In this document: piece by piece, positions 26,823 through 35,676 of the stretch
Layout: every line of letters begins with the position of its first letter
Numbering within the stretch: the first letter of the stretch is position 1
DNA from: Candidatus Kuenenia stuttgartensis
GTDB lineage: Bacteria; Planctomycetota; GCA-002687715; CAIWVZ01
DNA length: 64,000 nucleotides
Assembly (NCBI GenBank): GCA_945860915.1
Contig: CAMARR010000010.1
Coordinates: 47,621-111,620 of the forward strand
Direction of reading: 5' to 3'
Notes under the pieces: generated by a model
Databases searched by the model: none
The model's input: the letters and a program-made list of their open reading frames with translations, nothing else
Told to the model about the DNA's origin: nothing
Translations under genes and position numbers: made by a program

Positions 26823-27548
26823 CTATGTCGCTTCATCCGACAGAAGTAGCTCGATTTCCTTCTCGGAGAGGTCCCGAAATTCACCCGGTCGTAGATCGGA
26901 AGGGAGATCGAATGCCCCGACGCGATCGCGGTGAAGAGCGACTACTTTTCCACCAACCGCGGCAAGCATCCGTCTCACTTGGTGGTACCGGCCTTCTCGC
27001 AGCCAGATCGTGGCATGCTGGCTTTGTCCAACACCGGATTCGACTTCGATGCGGGCAGGGCGCGTAATCTCATCTTCGCCATCTAGGAGGATGCCATTCT
27101 TGAAGCGATCGACGGCATCCTCGGCTAGGGTGCCTTCGAAAACCACTTGGTAGCGCTTGGTGACGTGACGTTTCGGATGAGTCAAACGTTGAATGAGTGC
27201 GCCGTCGCTTGTGATTACCAAGAGGCCAGACGTGTCGCGATCGAGTCTTCCGGCGGGCTCTGCGCCCAAGCGGCGAAACACAGGGGGAAGGAGCTCATCT
27301 AGGAGCGGCGCCTCGGTCGGGTCGTGGCTACATGCAATCCCTATGGGCTTGTTGAGGATTACCCAAAGGCCATCGGGGGCGGGCTCAACAGGTTTACTGT
27401 CGACTGAAACACCTGAGGACACGGACACACCAGGGTCTTTGACATTGATGCCGTTGACCATAACTCGGCCAGCTTTGATCAGTGCTTTGGCATCACGTCG
27501 GGAGCCGAATCCCGCGCGCGACAGAAACGCGTCAAGTCGTTCGGCCAT
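26823..27548 (-). CDS. Pseudouridine synthase (RsuA/RluB/RluE family)
   Basis: 241 residues. An S4 RNA-binding domain at the N-terminus (RLDAFLSRAGFGSRRDAKALIKAGRV) is followed by LNKPIGIACSHDP and the catalytic GRLDRDTSGLLVIT with its conserved Asp, then LREGRYHQVRRMLAAVGG. It isomerises uridine to pseudouridine in 16S or 23S rRNA; which target cannot be told from sequence alone. The stop of the upstream peptidase gene is 3 bp away, so they are co-transcribed. Confidence 0.9.
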   Translation of the reverse strand: MAERLDAFLSRAGFGSRRDAKALIKAGRVMVNGINVKDPGVSVSSGVSVDSKPVEPAPDGLWVILNKPIGIACSHDPTEAPLLDELLPPVFRRLGAEPAGRLDRDTSGLLVITSDGALIQRLTHPKRHVTKRYQVVFEGTLAEDAVDRFKNGILLDGEDEITRPARIEVESGVGQSQHATIWLREGRYHQVRRMLAAVGGKVVALHRDRVGAFDLPSDLRPGEFRDLSEKEIELLLSDEAT

Positions 27549-27551
27549 TTA

Positions 27552-28637
27552 CTAGGACTTCTTCACGTGCTCGGGGACGAACGCTCGGTGCACCATGAAG
27601 TTCAGACACTTCATTCGTAGGTAGCGCTCTGACATGTAGAGGTACCCTGCGTAGGGGCCTGATTTTCCCCACGAATTCTTAACCAGAAACCACGTCTTGC
27701 CGTGCTCGTCTTCAGCGAGTCCGACGGCATGCATGAGATGGTCATCGGTCGTGTCGCGTGACTGAAAAGCGGCATCTCGGGATTCTTGAGTGATGGTTGA
27801 ATCTGCGAGCACATCCGCCACGCCACGCTCCATCTGGAATCCCGGTTCAGAGACGTCGCAGTCAATGGAGGCCGTTGCACCCGATCGAATCGCATCCTTG
27901 AGGAGCATCACGAAGTCGTCGATTGGGCGATTGCGGAACTTTTGCCACCGCAGCCAGTTGTCCGGAACGAGGAGCTCTTGCTGGTCATCAAACGGAAGAT
28001 GAGCGTCGCTCATCACCTCGACGTAGTCCTCGCCTTTGATTCCCAGTGTCTCGCTGAAGGTCTTGGGATCGACCTTGAATGGAAGCGCGGATCCCAGGTG
28101 TCGGTCGGCAATCGAAAGGATGTCAGTTCGCCAACCGGTTGGGAGTTTGCTCGACGGGGCAACGAGGGGCTTCACTGCTAGTTGGAGGTCCTTCCAGAGC
28201 GGTGCATGGTCGAGAGTCGTGCAGTCCTTCGGCAGGCCTGTAAAGGCTGCGATCGGGAGTGCCCCGTGCTTGCGGAGGATCTCGGTGACGTCGTGGGCAA
28301 GTCCACCCTCGTCGAATCGGCCATTTCCTTGCAAGAGCACGAAGCGCTCGGCCTTTTCCAAAATCCCCATGCGTGCAAACCACATTTCCGAGAGATCGAC
28401 CTCCTTGCCGGAAACGCGTTGAATCTCTGACTCCAACATCGACACCGTCCCGAAGGACCAGCAGGTGTTGGTTCGTTCCTGACTGAGGACCGGGAGGTGG
28501 GGGTTTTTCTTGAGGACTTTGAAGGTCGGCCGAGAATCGGCGGCAGTCACTGCTGCGCGGGAATGGGCCGGGGTTTGCGCAACGGCGCTCGACACCACGA
28601 GGAAAAGGGCCAATACCACGTGATTTCGGGGGACCAT
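27552..28637 (-). CDS. Exported C1-family cysteine peptidase (bleomycin hydrolase/PepC-like)
   Basis: 361 residues from ATG 28637; the signal peptide ends SSAVAQ and is followed by a linker with HSRAAV and DSRPTF. Catalytic elements of the C1B type are LSQERTNTCWSFGT (oxyanion Gln and nucleophilic Cys), the His in DDHLMHAVGLAED and the Asn in LVKNSWGKSG. Bleomycin hydrolases are usually cytoplasmic aminopeptidases, so export is unusual. It is shorter than typical PepC (about 440-450 residues). It likely trims peptides in the periplasm. Confidence 0.8.
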   Translation of the reverse strand: MVPRNHVVLALFLVVSSAVAQTPAHSRAAVTAADSRPTFKVLKKNPHLPVLSQERTNTCWSFGTVSMLESEIQRVSGKEVDLSEMWFARMGILEKAERFVLLQGNGRFDEGGLAHDVTEILRKHGALPIAAFTGLPKDCTTLDHAPLWKDLQLAVKPLVAPSSKLPTGWRTDILSIADRHLGSALPFKVDPKTFSETLGIKGEDYVEVMSDAHLPFDDQQELLVPDNWLRWQKFRNRPIDDFVMLLKDAIRSGATASIDCDVSEPGFQMERGVADVLADSTITQESRDAAFQSRDTTDDHLMHAVGLAEDEHGKTWFLVKNSWGKSGPYAGYLYMSERYLRMKCLNFMVHRAFVPEHVKKS

Positions 28638-28729
28638 GTGCGATTCTCTAATTCGAAATATGGGGTTACTTGGAGCCGGGCGCACTCGTTGCCACAATCC
28701 TCGGCCCCGTCCTCATCGGACAGGGCAAT

Positions 28730-28804
28730 GGCCCCGTCGTCTAGTCAGGCCTAGGACAGCAGATTTTCATTCTGTCAACACGGGTTCGAATCCCGTCGGG
28801 GTCA
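28730..28804 (+). tRNA. tRNA-Glu (UUC)
   Basis: 75 nt. Acceptor GGCCCCG pairs with CGGGGTC (one G-U pair), the anticodon loop TTTTCAT carries TTC, the T-loop is TTCGAAT, and the discriminator is A. CCA is not encoded. It stands alone in the gap between the divergent peptidase start and the end of the GspM-like gene. Confidence 0.95.
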
Positions 28805-28857
28805 TCATCAGCGGCTCGCCTCTCTACCGAGACGCGGGTCGCTGTTGTTTCTGAGAA

Positions 28858-29454
28858 CTACGGTTTGGGCTTCTTCGAGAGCACTCTGACCAGGAAGCTG
28901 GTCGGGCGGAACGTGTCGGGCATGTCGTCGGGGCGGCTTAGTTCGCGTTTTCCAAAGTCAACCTCGCGGATCTGCACTGAGGGATTGGAATCCTCAATGC
29001 GGCCGAGCACGGTCATGAAGTCCTTGAATGGATAGCCGGTCTTGTTGTTCACCTGCACCCGGACTGTTGTTTCGAGTGCACCTTGAACCGCAGCGGGTGC
29101 CGCTGCCTTGTTGACCGACATGTCGTCGTAAACCGTACCGCCACCCTGCTTGGGAATATCGCGTAAAGCCGCGGTAACGAGTTCCTTCAAATCGGTGACT
29201 TCGGTGATGCGATCCAGATTGATGCGATCTGCGGTATCGCAGACCGCGTGGATCTTCGTCTTAGTGACTGCCAGATCCTTGGTGATGGCGCTGGCTCGCT
29301 TGTTGAGGTCGACTGCCATGACCCGCGAAACGTACAGATAGAGACTCAAGATCACGACGTTGAAGGCGACAAGCGCATAGGCGAGAATTTTGATGCCGCC
29401 GTCGCCACGAACCGCGTCGTTTTCATCAGAGGGTGTTTTGTTGGCATCAGCCAT
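28858..29454 (-). CDS. GspM/PilO-like inner-membrane platform protein
   Basis: 198 residues: a short charged cytoplasmic N-terminus, one transmembrane helix (about residues 25-43, ILAYALVAFNVVILSLYLYV), a coiled-coil-prone helix and a C-terminal alpha/beta domain. This is the layout of PilO or GspM, which dimerise in the periplasm. It starts 2 bp after the GspL/PilM-like gene, which fits the GspL-GspM or PilMN-PilO pairing. Sequence similarity to named families is not clear by eye; the call depends on topology and context. Confidence 0.5.
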   Translation of the reverse strand: MADANKTPSDENDAVRGDGGIKILAYALVAFNVVILSLYLYVSRVMAVDLNKRASAITKDLAVTKTKIHAVCDTADRINLDRITEVTDLKELVTAALRDIPKQGGGTVYDDMSVNKAAAPAAVQGALETTVRVQVNNKTGYPFKDFMTVLGRIEDSNPSVQIREVDFGKRELSRPDDMPDTFRPTSFLVRVLSKKPKP

Positions 29455-29456
29455 GG

Positions 29457-31217
29457 TCAGATTTCCTTGGGCCAGGTGATTTTGCAGCCTTCAAATCGAC
29501 GCTTTCCCGCCATCGGGCGGTCCGTTCCGGATTCGACTTTAGGCTTGCCGGGAAGTGCTCGGAAGTCCTTTGCCAAGACCTCGAATGCAGCGGAGTCTTC
29601 GAGGTCCATCGTCCACTCGATCTCGTGGGTGGACGTCTTCAGTGACTCAATCGTGAACTTGCCATGAAGCTCAGGGTGCTTCAGAAGGATGTCGTACCAG
29701 TCTCGAATGCGAGAGAGCGCGGATACCGCGGTTCCGCGCACATCGGAGCCCTTGGCGCCCGGCTCAATCCCATACGCGTTGCGGATGTGATTCTCGGGGC
29801 CGTTAGCTCCGCTGATTTCTGTCCGAAGTGCGGCGAGGACCGCCGAACCGTCATTCTCCTTCGACTTGAGTGCGGCTCGGATGCGCTCGGCCTCAAGCTT
29901 GCCTTCATTCTTGGTCACGATCTTGCCGATTGCCGGCTTCTCTAACGTTCGCAGATAAATCTCTGCAATTTCGCGACCCTGTGCCGCGCCAAGTGCCAGT
30001 CGGGTTCGCGCTTCTTGAGCAGAATTCCACGCGGAGGCAGTCATGACGCCGCCTAACAAAAGCAGCAAAACAAGCCCTGCGATCGCCGGTTCTTTGATCC
30101 GATCGAAACCGCGCGTGAAAATGAATTCCTCTTGTCGGAACTCGAGCTTGAGCGGGTTATGACCAAGACCAATGAGTGCAAGGCCGGAGGCTCCCCCGAT
30201 CCATGCAGCTTGTTCTTTTGTCAGCTTATGGTCAACTCCTGCGAGAGTATCGAATTGGGCGACAGGCGCGCCTACAGCTTCAGACAGAGCTTCGGTTAGC
30301 CCAGGCATGGTGGAGCCGACGCCCGTGATTTGTAGCGATGACACCTTGCCTTCGAACAGGACCGACGAAAGGGTTCTGCGAACTTCGTTGGCAACGCGGC
30401 CTGCAAAGTGTGCCGCGCTGTCGCGGACGATTCCCTCGCGGAGTTCGCTGCGTGGGGTGGTCGATGAAACGTCCCCGGTTGCTGGATCGCCGAATGGGCC
30501 GCTCATGTCGCCTAAGACCATTTGACGGGTGATGGTGCGCGCCTTGTCCTTTTCGATGTTGAGGTCGGTCGCGAGTGCGCGCGTCACCGTTTCAGTTCCG
30601 AGTCTGACTGAGCGGATCATCCGAAGGTTGCCTTCAGATATCAGGACAACGTGAGTCACCGACTCAGAAATATCGAGGAGCACGTGGCCGCCTTCGGCCG
30701 GCATCCCGGGGAACGCCTTCCAGAATTGGAAAAGAGCGGTCGCGTCGAGATTGACGTGCACCGGATCGATACCGATGCGATCAATCGCGCTCAATCCGGC
30801 CTTCAGGTCATCTTTGCGGACCGCGAAGACGAGGACGCGGGCCTTGCCCGCGGACTCCGAGACCTTGTGCCATGCGACGACGACATCATCGATATCGCAA
30901 CTGTGCAAGTGCGATTCTGATTCGAACTTGATGACCTTCTGTATCTGCTCTGGCGACGTGAAGGGAAGTGGTATTTCGCGAACAACCGCGAGCGAGGCAG
31001 AAATGCCTAGCGCGACCTGTTCGCGGCCCGCCTTGGCCCCCTTCATCGATGCCTTACACGCAGCGGCTACGGCCTTGATCCGTTCCTCGCCAGACTCTGC
31101 TGCGGTTTCAATGAGGGTCCGCGCGGCCCCATTGACTTTCCACTTGCGTGGGGTGCCGTCCAACTCGACGACGGCTACCGCCGACTCACTGATTTCAATC
31201 CCGGTTGCTCTCGCCAT
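29457..31217 (-). CDS. PilM/GspL-like protein fused to transmembrane and PilN-like region
   Basis: 586 residues. Residues 1-340 form an actin-like ATPase domain of PilM/GspL type (TGIEISESAVAVVELDG, VREIPLPFTSPEQIQKVIKFE, GGHVLLDISESVTHVVLIS, LQITGVGSTMPGL). One transmembrane helix (about 375-397) and a roughly 190-residue periplasmic region follow. GspL of type II secretion and PilM plus PilN of type IV pili share this organisation. It would couple a cytoplasmic secretion or pilus ATPase to the inner membrane. Other machinery genes are not in the window. Confidence 0.75.
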   Translation of the reverse strand: MARATGIEISESAVAVVELDGTPRKWKVNGAARTLIETAAESGEERIKAVAAACKASMKGAKAGREQVALGISASLAVVREIPLPFTSPEQIQKVIKFESESHLHSCDIDDVVVAWHKVSESAGKARVLVFAVRKDDLKAGLSAIDRIGIDPVHVNLDATALFQFWKAFPGMPAEGGHVLLDISESVTHVVLISEGNLRMIRSVRLGTETVTRALATDLNIEKDKARTITRQMVLGDMSGPFGDPATGDVSSTTPRSELREGIVRDSAAHFAGRVANEVRRTLSSVLFEGKVSSLQITGVGSTMPGLTEALSEAVGAPVAQFDTLAGVDHKLTKEQAAWIGGASGLALIGLGHNPLKLEFRQEEFIFTRGFDRIKEPAIAGLVLLLLLGGVMTASAWNSAQEARTRLALGAAQGREIAEIYLRTLEKPAIGKIVTKNEGKLEAERIRAALKSKENDGSAVLAALRTEISGANGPENHIRNAYGIEPGAKGSDVRGTAVSALSRIRDWYDILLKHPELHGKFTIESLKTSTHEIEWTMDLEDSAAFEVLAKDFRALPGKPKVESGTDRPMAGKRRFEGCKITWPKEI

Positions 31218-31297
31218 CGGTATCCCTTGAAGGTGCCCGGAGATGCGCTCCCGGCGGTCGCTGCGATGCTAGCAGGGCGTACTCGCCGCCGCTCGGG

Positions 31298-31918
31298 TCA
31301 GCGTCCTGCGGGATTCGCAGGAACGAAGTGAGGATCGATTTGGGTAAGGCGAATGCGCGCTGCTTCTGGCAAGGCCTTCCAGAGGTCGTCGATTTCGGCT
31401 CGTTCGAGTCGGCCACGTGTCTCTTCGTGCCTGCGCTCGGCATCGGACAGGAGGGCATCGTGGCGACGGCGAATTTCAATCAACCGCTCGGCCGCAACTG
31501 CGTCTAAACCGAGAGTGTCCCGAAGCAAGGTGCGAAACGTAGATTCGTCCTGTTGGATCACAGTTGACTTGGCCTCAACCACCGGTCTCTTAGGGGCAAC
31601 CCAGCTTCCCACGGCTCCACCGACAAGTAGGCAGGCGGCAAGCGAGGCCGCCAGCGCCCATCGCGGCGCCGACTTGCGCGCGACCAGTTGCGGCCTTGGG
31701 CTGCTAAAGACTGATTTCGTGATTCGGTCTGCGAGATCTGGAGGGATTTCTCGATCCACAAGAGATTCGCTCACTCCGACGAGTCGGGCAAGCCAGCGCC
31801 GTTCATCGGCGCAGCTGGCGCAGTCGTTCACGTGATCATCGAGGCGTGCTCGATCTGAGGTCGGAAGCCTCCCATCGTGAGCGAGTCCGAGAATCCGAAT
31901 GGCTTCTGTGCATTCCAT
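31298..31918 (-). CDS. Anti-sigma factor with zinc-finger ZAS domain
   Basis: 206 residues. The N-terminal ZAS motif is LDDHVNDCASC (H-x3-C-x2-C, about residues 28-38) with an upstream Cys at position 3. One transmembrane helix (about residues 83-103, ALAASLAACLLVGGAVG) separates it from a periplasmic helical domain with many Arg and Glu residues, similar to CpxP/heavy-metal sensor helices. It would hold the ECF sigma encoded 11 bp upstream until a periplasmic signal releases it. Confidence 0.85.
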   Translation of the reverse strand: MECTEAIRILGLAHDGRLPTSDRARLDDHVNDCASCADERRWLARLVGVSESLVDREIPPDLADRITKSVFSSPRPQLVARKSAPRWALAASLAACLLVGGAVGSWVAPKRPVVEAKSTVIQQDESTFRTLLRDTLGLDAVAAERLIEIRRRHDALLSDAERRHEETRGRLERAEIDDLWKALPEAARIRLTQIDPHFVPANPAGR

Positions 31919-31929
31919 GAAAGTGATCT

Positions 31930-32535
31930 TCAGGGGCGAAGGCCCCGCTCCTCGAGAATGGACTTAAGACGAGCGCGTGCGCGAAAGAGCCGACTTTCGA
32001 TTGTGCCGACCGGCGTTCCCATGATCTCCGCGATTTCTTCGTAGGTCAGTCCTTCGATTTCGCGTAGGACCAAGGCCGAGCGGAACGGTTCCGGGAGCTC
32101 GGAAATAGCGTCGCGAATGGCCTTCGCAAACTCTGATCGCGCCATCGAGGTGAGAGGCGCCTCGACAGCGTCAGCTACCGGTAGCCGCTCGAATTCCTCG
32201 ACATCCGTGTGGCGACGATTGCCCTTGAGCTCAATCCAGTCGGCGGCGCAATTGACTGTGACTCGGTAAAGCCAAGCCGTGAAGGACGCTCCGTCACGGA
32301 ATGTGTCCAGCTTGCGATGGACTTTCCACCAAGTCTCTTGGGCAATATCCTCTGCGTCATTGCGCCGGCGGGTATAGGCGCGAGCAACCCCGATGACTCG
32401 TGGAAGGTGTTTTTCAACCAATCGCCGGAATGCGCTCGCATCCCCAGCCTTCGCACGGGCGACGAGGAGCAAATCTTCGTCGGCGGAAGGATTCGGGGTG
32501 GTGGGCGTCGAAGCCGTCATGAGTTTGCGGAACAT
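31930..32535 (-). CDS. ECF-family RNA polymerase sigma factor
   Basis: 201 residues (a second ATG at 32520 is possible). Region 2 is visible as FRRLVEKHLPRVIGVARAYTRRRNDAEDIAQETWWKVHRKL, and region 4 as LPEPFRSALVLREIEGLTYEEIAEIMGTPVGTIESRLFRARARL; both are canonical for ECF sigma factors. The downstream anti-sigma gene is its likely partner. The following GspL/GspM-like genes are 81 bp further and on the same strand, so the sigma might control or be co-transcribed with secretion functions. Confidence 0.93.
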   Translation of the reverse strand: MFRKLMTASTPTTPNPSADEDLLLVARAKAGDASAFRRLVEKHLPRVIGVARAYTRRRNDAEDIAQETWWKVHRKLDTFRDGASFTAWLYRVTVNCAADWIELKGNRRHTDVEEFERLPVADAVEAPLTSMARSEFAKAIRDAISELPEPFRSALVLREIEGLTYEEIAEIMGTPVGTIESRLFRARARLKSILEERGLRP

Positions 32536-32647
32536 GGGACGGGTCTGTTACGGATCTAAGCCGTTCGATCTTCCCTCCACATGAACCGCCATCGCCGTTT
32601 CTGGGCGAATTCAAGGGACGAACCGGCTCGGAAGAGCCAAGTCAAAA

Positions 32648-33871
32648 CTAGAGGAGATGCCCCATCTTATCGCGTTTCGCCCTTAGGTAGCCTTCGTTTG
32701 CGGGGTTGGGTGGCGCGACGATTGGCTCCCGTGAGGTGATTTCGAGCCCGAAACCCTCGAGCGCGGCTCGTTTCATGGGATTGTTCGTCAGAAGTCGAAT
32801 TTTCCGAATTCCAAGGTCGAACAGGATCGAAGCGCCGGTTCCGTAATTCCGCTCGTCTGGCCGGAATCCCAGAGCCGTATTGGCCTGAACCGTGTCTAGT
32901 CCATCTCGATCTTGCAGCGCGTAGGCGCGCAACTTATTCACGAGGCCGATCCCTCGACCCTCTTGGCGCATGTAAAGGATGAAGCCTCTATCGGCGGCCC
33001 CGACCGCTGCCATAGCGAGGTCGAGCTGCTCACCGCACTCGCAGCGTGAGGAACCGAATACATCTCCAGTCAAGCACTCGGAGTGCACCCGGCCGAGAAT
33101 GGACTCCTCGATCGGGATTCCAGGTGTATCGCCATCTCCCACATGAATGCCCTTGGTTAGTGCGAGGTGATGGCTTTCGTCGTGTGGACTTGAGTAAACG
33201 TGTAAGTCGAAAACGCCGTGGCGTGTCGGGAGTTTCACCGACGAAACGCGGTGAACCAATCGCTCGTTCTGACGTCTGTGCCGAATGATGTCTTCTACAG
33301 TTCCCATCTTAAGGCCCCAGTTCGCACAGAATACGTCGAGATCGGGGCGTCGGGCGAGCGTGCCATCCTCCTTCAAGATCTCCATGATGACCGCCGCCGG
33401 GCGGAGCCCGGCAAGAATACAAAGGTCAACGCTACCCTCCGTCTGTCCAGGTCGCACAAGAGTACCGCCCGGCTTCGCGCGGAGCGGATGCACGTGCCCT
33501 GGCCGAACAAGATCCGTCGGCTTCGCGTCGGAGGCCGCTGCCGCAAGGATGGTTGCTGCGCGGTCCTTGGCGGAGATCCCAGTTGTCACGCCTCTGGCAG
33601 CCTCGATGGTCACAGTGAAAGCCGTGCCGAATCTGTTGGTGGGCTCCTTTGTCTGGAGCGGCAGATCGAGCCGTTCGCAGGTCGCCGAGTCCATTGCAAG
33701 GCATAGCTCGCCGCGAGCGTGATGGAGCAGAAAATTCACCTTATCCGCCGTCGTGTGCTCCGCAGCGAATACGACGTCGCCCTCATTCTCGCGGTCTTCG
33801 TCGTCGACCAGGACAATCATTCGCCCTGCTCGGAGTTCTTCGAGCAGCTCGTGAACGGGGCTCATGGGCAT
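32648..33871 (-). CDS. ribBA: Bifunctional DHBP synthase / GTP cyclohydrolase II
   Basis: 407 residues. The RibB half (1-205) has VLVDDEDRENEGDVV and RPGHVHPLRA; the RibA half (about 206-400) has the zinc site CLTGDVFGSSRCECGEQL, the RQEGRGIGL motif and LLTNNPMKRAALEG. Together these make both precursors of riboflavin: dihydroxybutanone phosphate from ribulose-5-phosphate, and the pyrimidine from GTP. The leader of about 120 bp does not show an FMN riboswitch core. No other rib genes are adjacent. Confidence 0.96.
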   Translation of the reverse strand: MPMSPVHELLEELRAGRMIVLVDDEDRENEGDVVFAAEHTTADKVNFLLHHARGELCLAMDSATCERLDLPLQTKEPTNRFGTAFTVTIEAARGVTTGISAKDRAATILAAAASDAKPTDLVRPGHVHPLRAKPGGTLVRPGQTEGSVDLCILAGLRPAAVIMEILKEDGTLARRPDLDVFCANWGLKMGTVEDIIRHRRQNERLVHRVSSVKLPTRHGVFDLHVYSSPHDESHHLALTKGIHVGDGDTPGIPIEESILGRVHSECLTGDVFGSSRCECGEQLDLAMAAVGAADRGFILYMRQEGRGIGLVNKLRAYALQDRDGLDTVQANTALGFRPDERNYGTGASILFDLGIRKIRLLTNNPMKRAALEGFGLEITSREPIVAPPNPANEGYLRAKRDKMGHLL

Positions 33872-33991
33872 ACGGACAATCCTCTTGGCTTGACGGCCAG
33901 CGCAGCCGTTCGGGAAAACCCTAGCAGCAAGGGTCGAATGCGAGAACGTCGTGTTTGAACCTCGGTACCGCAGGGGCTACCTTCAGCCCCC

Positions 33992-34708
33992 TTGTCGGAC
34001 GCTCTACTTACTGACCTACCGCTTGCCGCGGCCGCCGGATTCGGCGCCCTTCATGCCTTGATCCCGTGCGCGCACGGCTGGCCTGTATTGGTGCCGTTGG
34101 CGACTCGCAGACGGTCTTCGACAGGGCCCGGTGTTTGCTTTGGCATTGGGGTGACGATCGGCAGCGCAACCATTGGCGGCCTAGCCGGAGCATTCGGGCG
34201 AGCAACGCTTAGCAACCTGGCGTGGACCGAATCCGTGGTCGGTTTTCTGATGATCATTCTAGGTGTGCTTTATATAACGTCCCCCAAGTGGTTTCACGCG
34301 GGACACCTGCACGGAGATTGCCAGCCACACGACGAGCAACATGCGGAGCCTCACTGCGGGCACGGAGGGCACGGACCCGCGAGTGCGGCCGCCAATCGCG
34401 GCCCACTCCTCGGAGCATTCTTGCTCGGCCTCCTGAACATGGCTGCACCTTGCTACTCAAACTTGACCGGTCTTACGTTGGCCGTGGAGTCAAAGGGCCT
34501 GCTGCGTGGCATGTTGACACTCGGTGCGTTTGGACTCGCAGCAGGTATCGTCACTCTGGTCATGCTTGCAATGGTCCGTCGAGGTGTGGGCCTGCTCGGG
34601 AGACTTGCGACGGATCGATTCGAGGCGATCGTCCTCAGGTCGTCGGGTGTATTTATGGTGATATTCGGATTGCTGACGGTGTTTCATATCGGTCATCATC
34701 ACGGATGA
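33992..34708 (+). CDS. Membrane metal transporter-like (NicO/RcnA/UreH-type, His-rich loop)
   Basis: 238 residues from TTG 33992 (start uncertain). Six or so helices with ALHALIPCAHGWPVL in helix 1, a duplicated GVCFGIGVTIGS / GALLLGLLNMAAPC type arrangement and a His-rich central loop (HAGHLHGD, HDEQHAEPHCGHGGH) typical of nickel/cobalt or other cation exporters. It probably moves Ni, Co or a similar ion across the inner membrane. It overlaps rsgA by ATGA, which may be incidental. Confidence 0.7.
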   Translation: MSDALLTDLPLAAAAGFGALHALIPCAHGWPVLVPLATRRRSSTGPGVCFGIGVTIGSATIGGLAGAFGRATLSNLAWTESVVGFLMIILGVLYITSPKWFHAGHLHGDCQPHDEQHAEPHCGHGGHGPASAAANRGPLLGAFLLGLLNMAAPCYSNLTGLTLAVESKGLLRGMLTLGAFGLAAGIVTLVMLAMVRRGVGLLGRLATDRFEAIVLRSSGVFMVIFGLLTVFHIGHHHG

Positions 34709-35676
34709 AGCCCCGTCGACGCACCCTCTCGTCCGATCGAACAACAGAGGGTCTGGTTCTTTCACCCACGGCGCGCCATGCAAAGGTGTTTTTCGACGGG
34801 AACGTGGTCCGATGTCTGTATGCCAACGTCTTAAAGGACTCTGCTCCGCTTGACACCCGTCCGGTGGCAGCTGGAGATCGTGTGGTGGTGAGAGTCGCCG
34901 ATACGGGCGACGCCTTTGTCGAAAGCGTGCTCCCTCGAAAAAGCGTGCTCGCGAGGCAGCATGCGGGGAGTCGGCGACAGGTCATGGTGGCAAATGCCGA
35001 TCGCGTCTTAATCGTGACATCTGCGACCGAGCCAATCTTTCTTCCGCGATTGGTGGACCGCATGTTGGTTGCTTGCGAGGCTGCAGGTTTGCCGGCGGTG
35101 ATCACTATCACAAAGGTCGACTTGCTCACGGATCGTTCAGCGATCCTCGAGGCAGCGTCAATCTGGAGTCGTTTGGGTTATGACGTTCGACTGGTGAGTC
35201 CCCGGACAGGCGAAGGCATCGATGAACTGCGCCCTGTGCTTCTCGAGGGTATTACCGTCGCGGCGGGGCAGTCAGGAGTCGGCAAGTCATCGTTGCTGAC
35301 GGCGTTCGAGCCATCTCTCAAGCTTAGTACTGCCACAGTCAGCGAGCATTGGGGACGCGGACGACATACGACCACCGCCGCTACCCTTCATCGTTTCATG
35401 GCCGGTTGGCTTTGCGACACGCCTGGAATTCGATCGTTCGGACTTGCCGGATTGGCGCCGACTGAGATTGCGGTGAGATTCCGCGATTTTCAGCCGTTCA
35501 TCGACTCTTGTCGGTTCAACTCATGTACGCACGTTCATGAACCCGAGTGCGCTGTCAAAGAGGCTGTAGCACTAGGAAAGGTGCATCCGGCCCGGATGGA
35601 CTCCTACTTGCGCATGATCGGTGCGATTACGGGGGATGACGAAAGCGAATCTGACTCGAACGAAGGCTCCGACTAG
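34705..35676 (+). CDS. rsgA: Small ribosomal subunit biogenesis GTPase RsgA
   Basis: 323 residues from ATG 34705, overlapping the transporter stop; an in-frame extension upstream to 34222 is antifamily. An OB-fold domain precedes a circularly permuted GTPase in which the G4 motif TITKVDLL comes before the G1 P-loop GQSGVGKSSL and the G3 motif CDTPGIR. The C-terminal zinc knuckle is SCRFNSCTHVHEPEC. It matures the 30S subunit. Its stop shares the CTAG tetranucleotide with the convergent DUF2752 gene. Confidence 0.95.
   Translation: MKPRRRTLSSDRTTEGLVLSPTARHAKVFFDGNVVRCLYANVLKDSAPLDTRPVAAGDRVVVRVADTGDAFVESVLPRKSVLARQHAGSRRQVMVANADRVLIVTSATEPIFLPRLVDRMLVACEAAGLPAVITITKVDLLTDRSAILEAASIWSRLGYDVRLVSPRTGEGIDELRPVLLEGITVAAGQSGVGKSSLLTAFEPSLKLSTATVSEHWGRGRHTTTAATLHRFMAGWLCDTPGIRSFGLAGLAPTEIAVRFRDFQPFIDSCRFNSCTHVHEPECAVKEAVALGKVHPARMDSYLRMIGAITGDDESESDSNEGSD

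Noticed and set aside
33872..33991. Possible FMN riboswitch before ribBA
   Set aside because: The leader lacks the conserved FMN aptamer blocks; nothing beyond position next to a riboflavin gene supports it.
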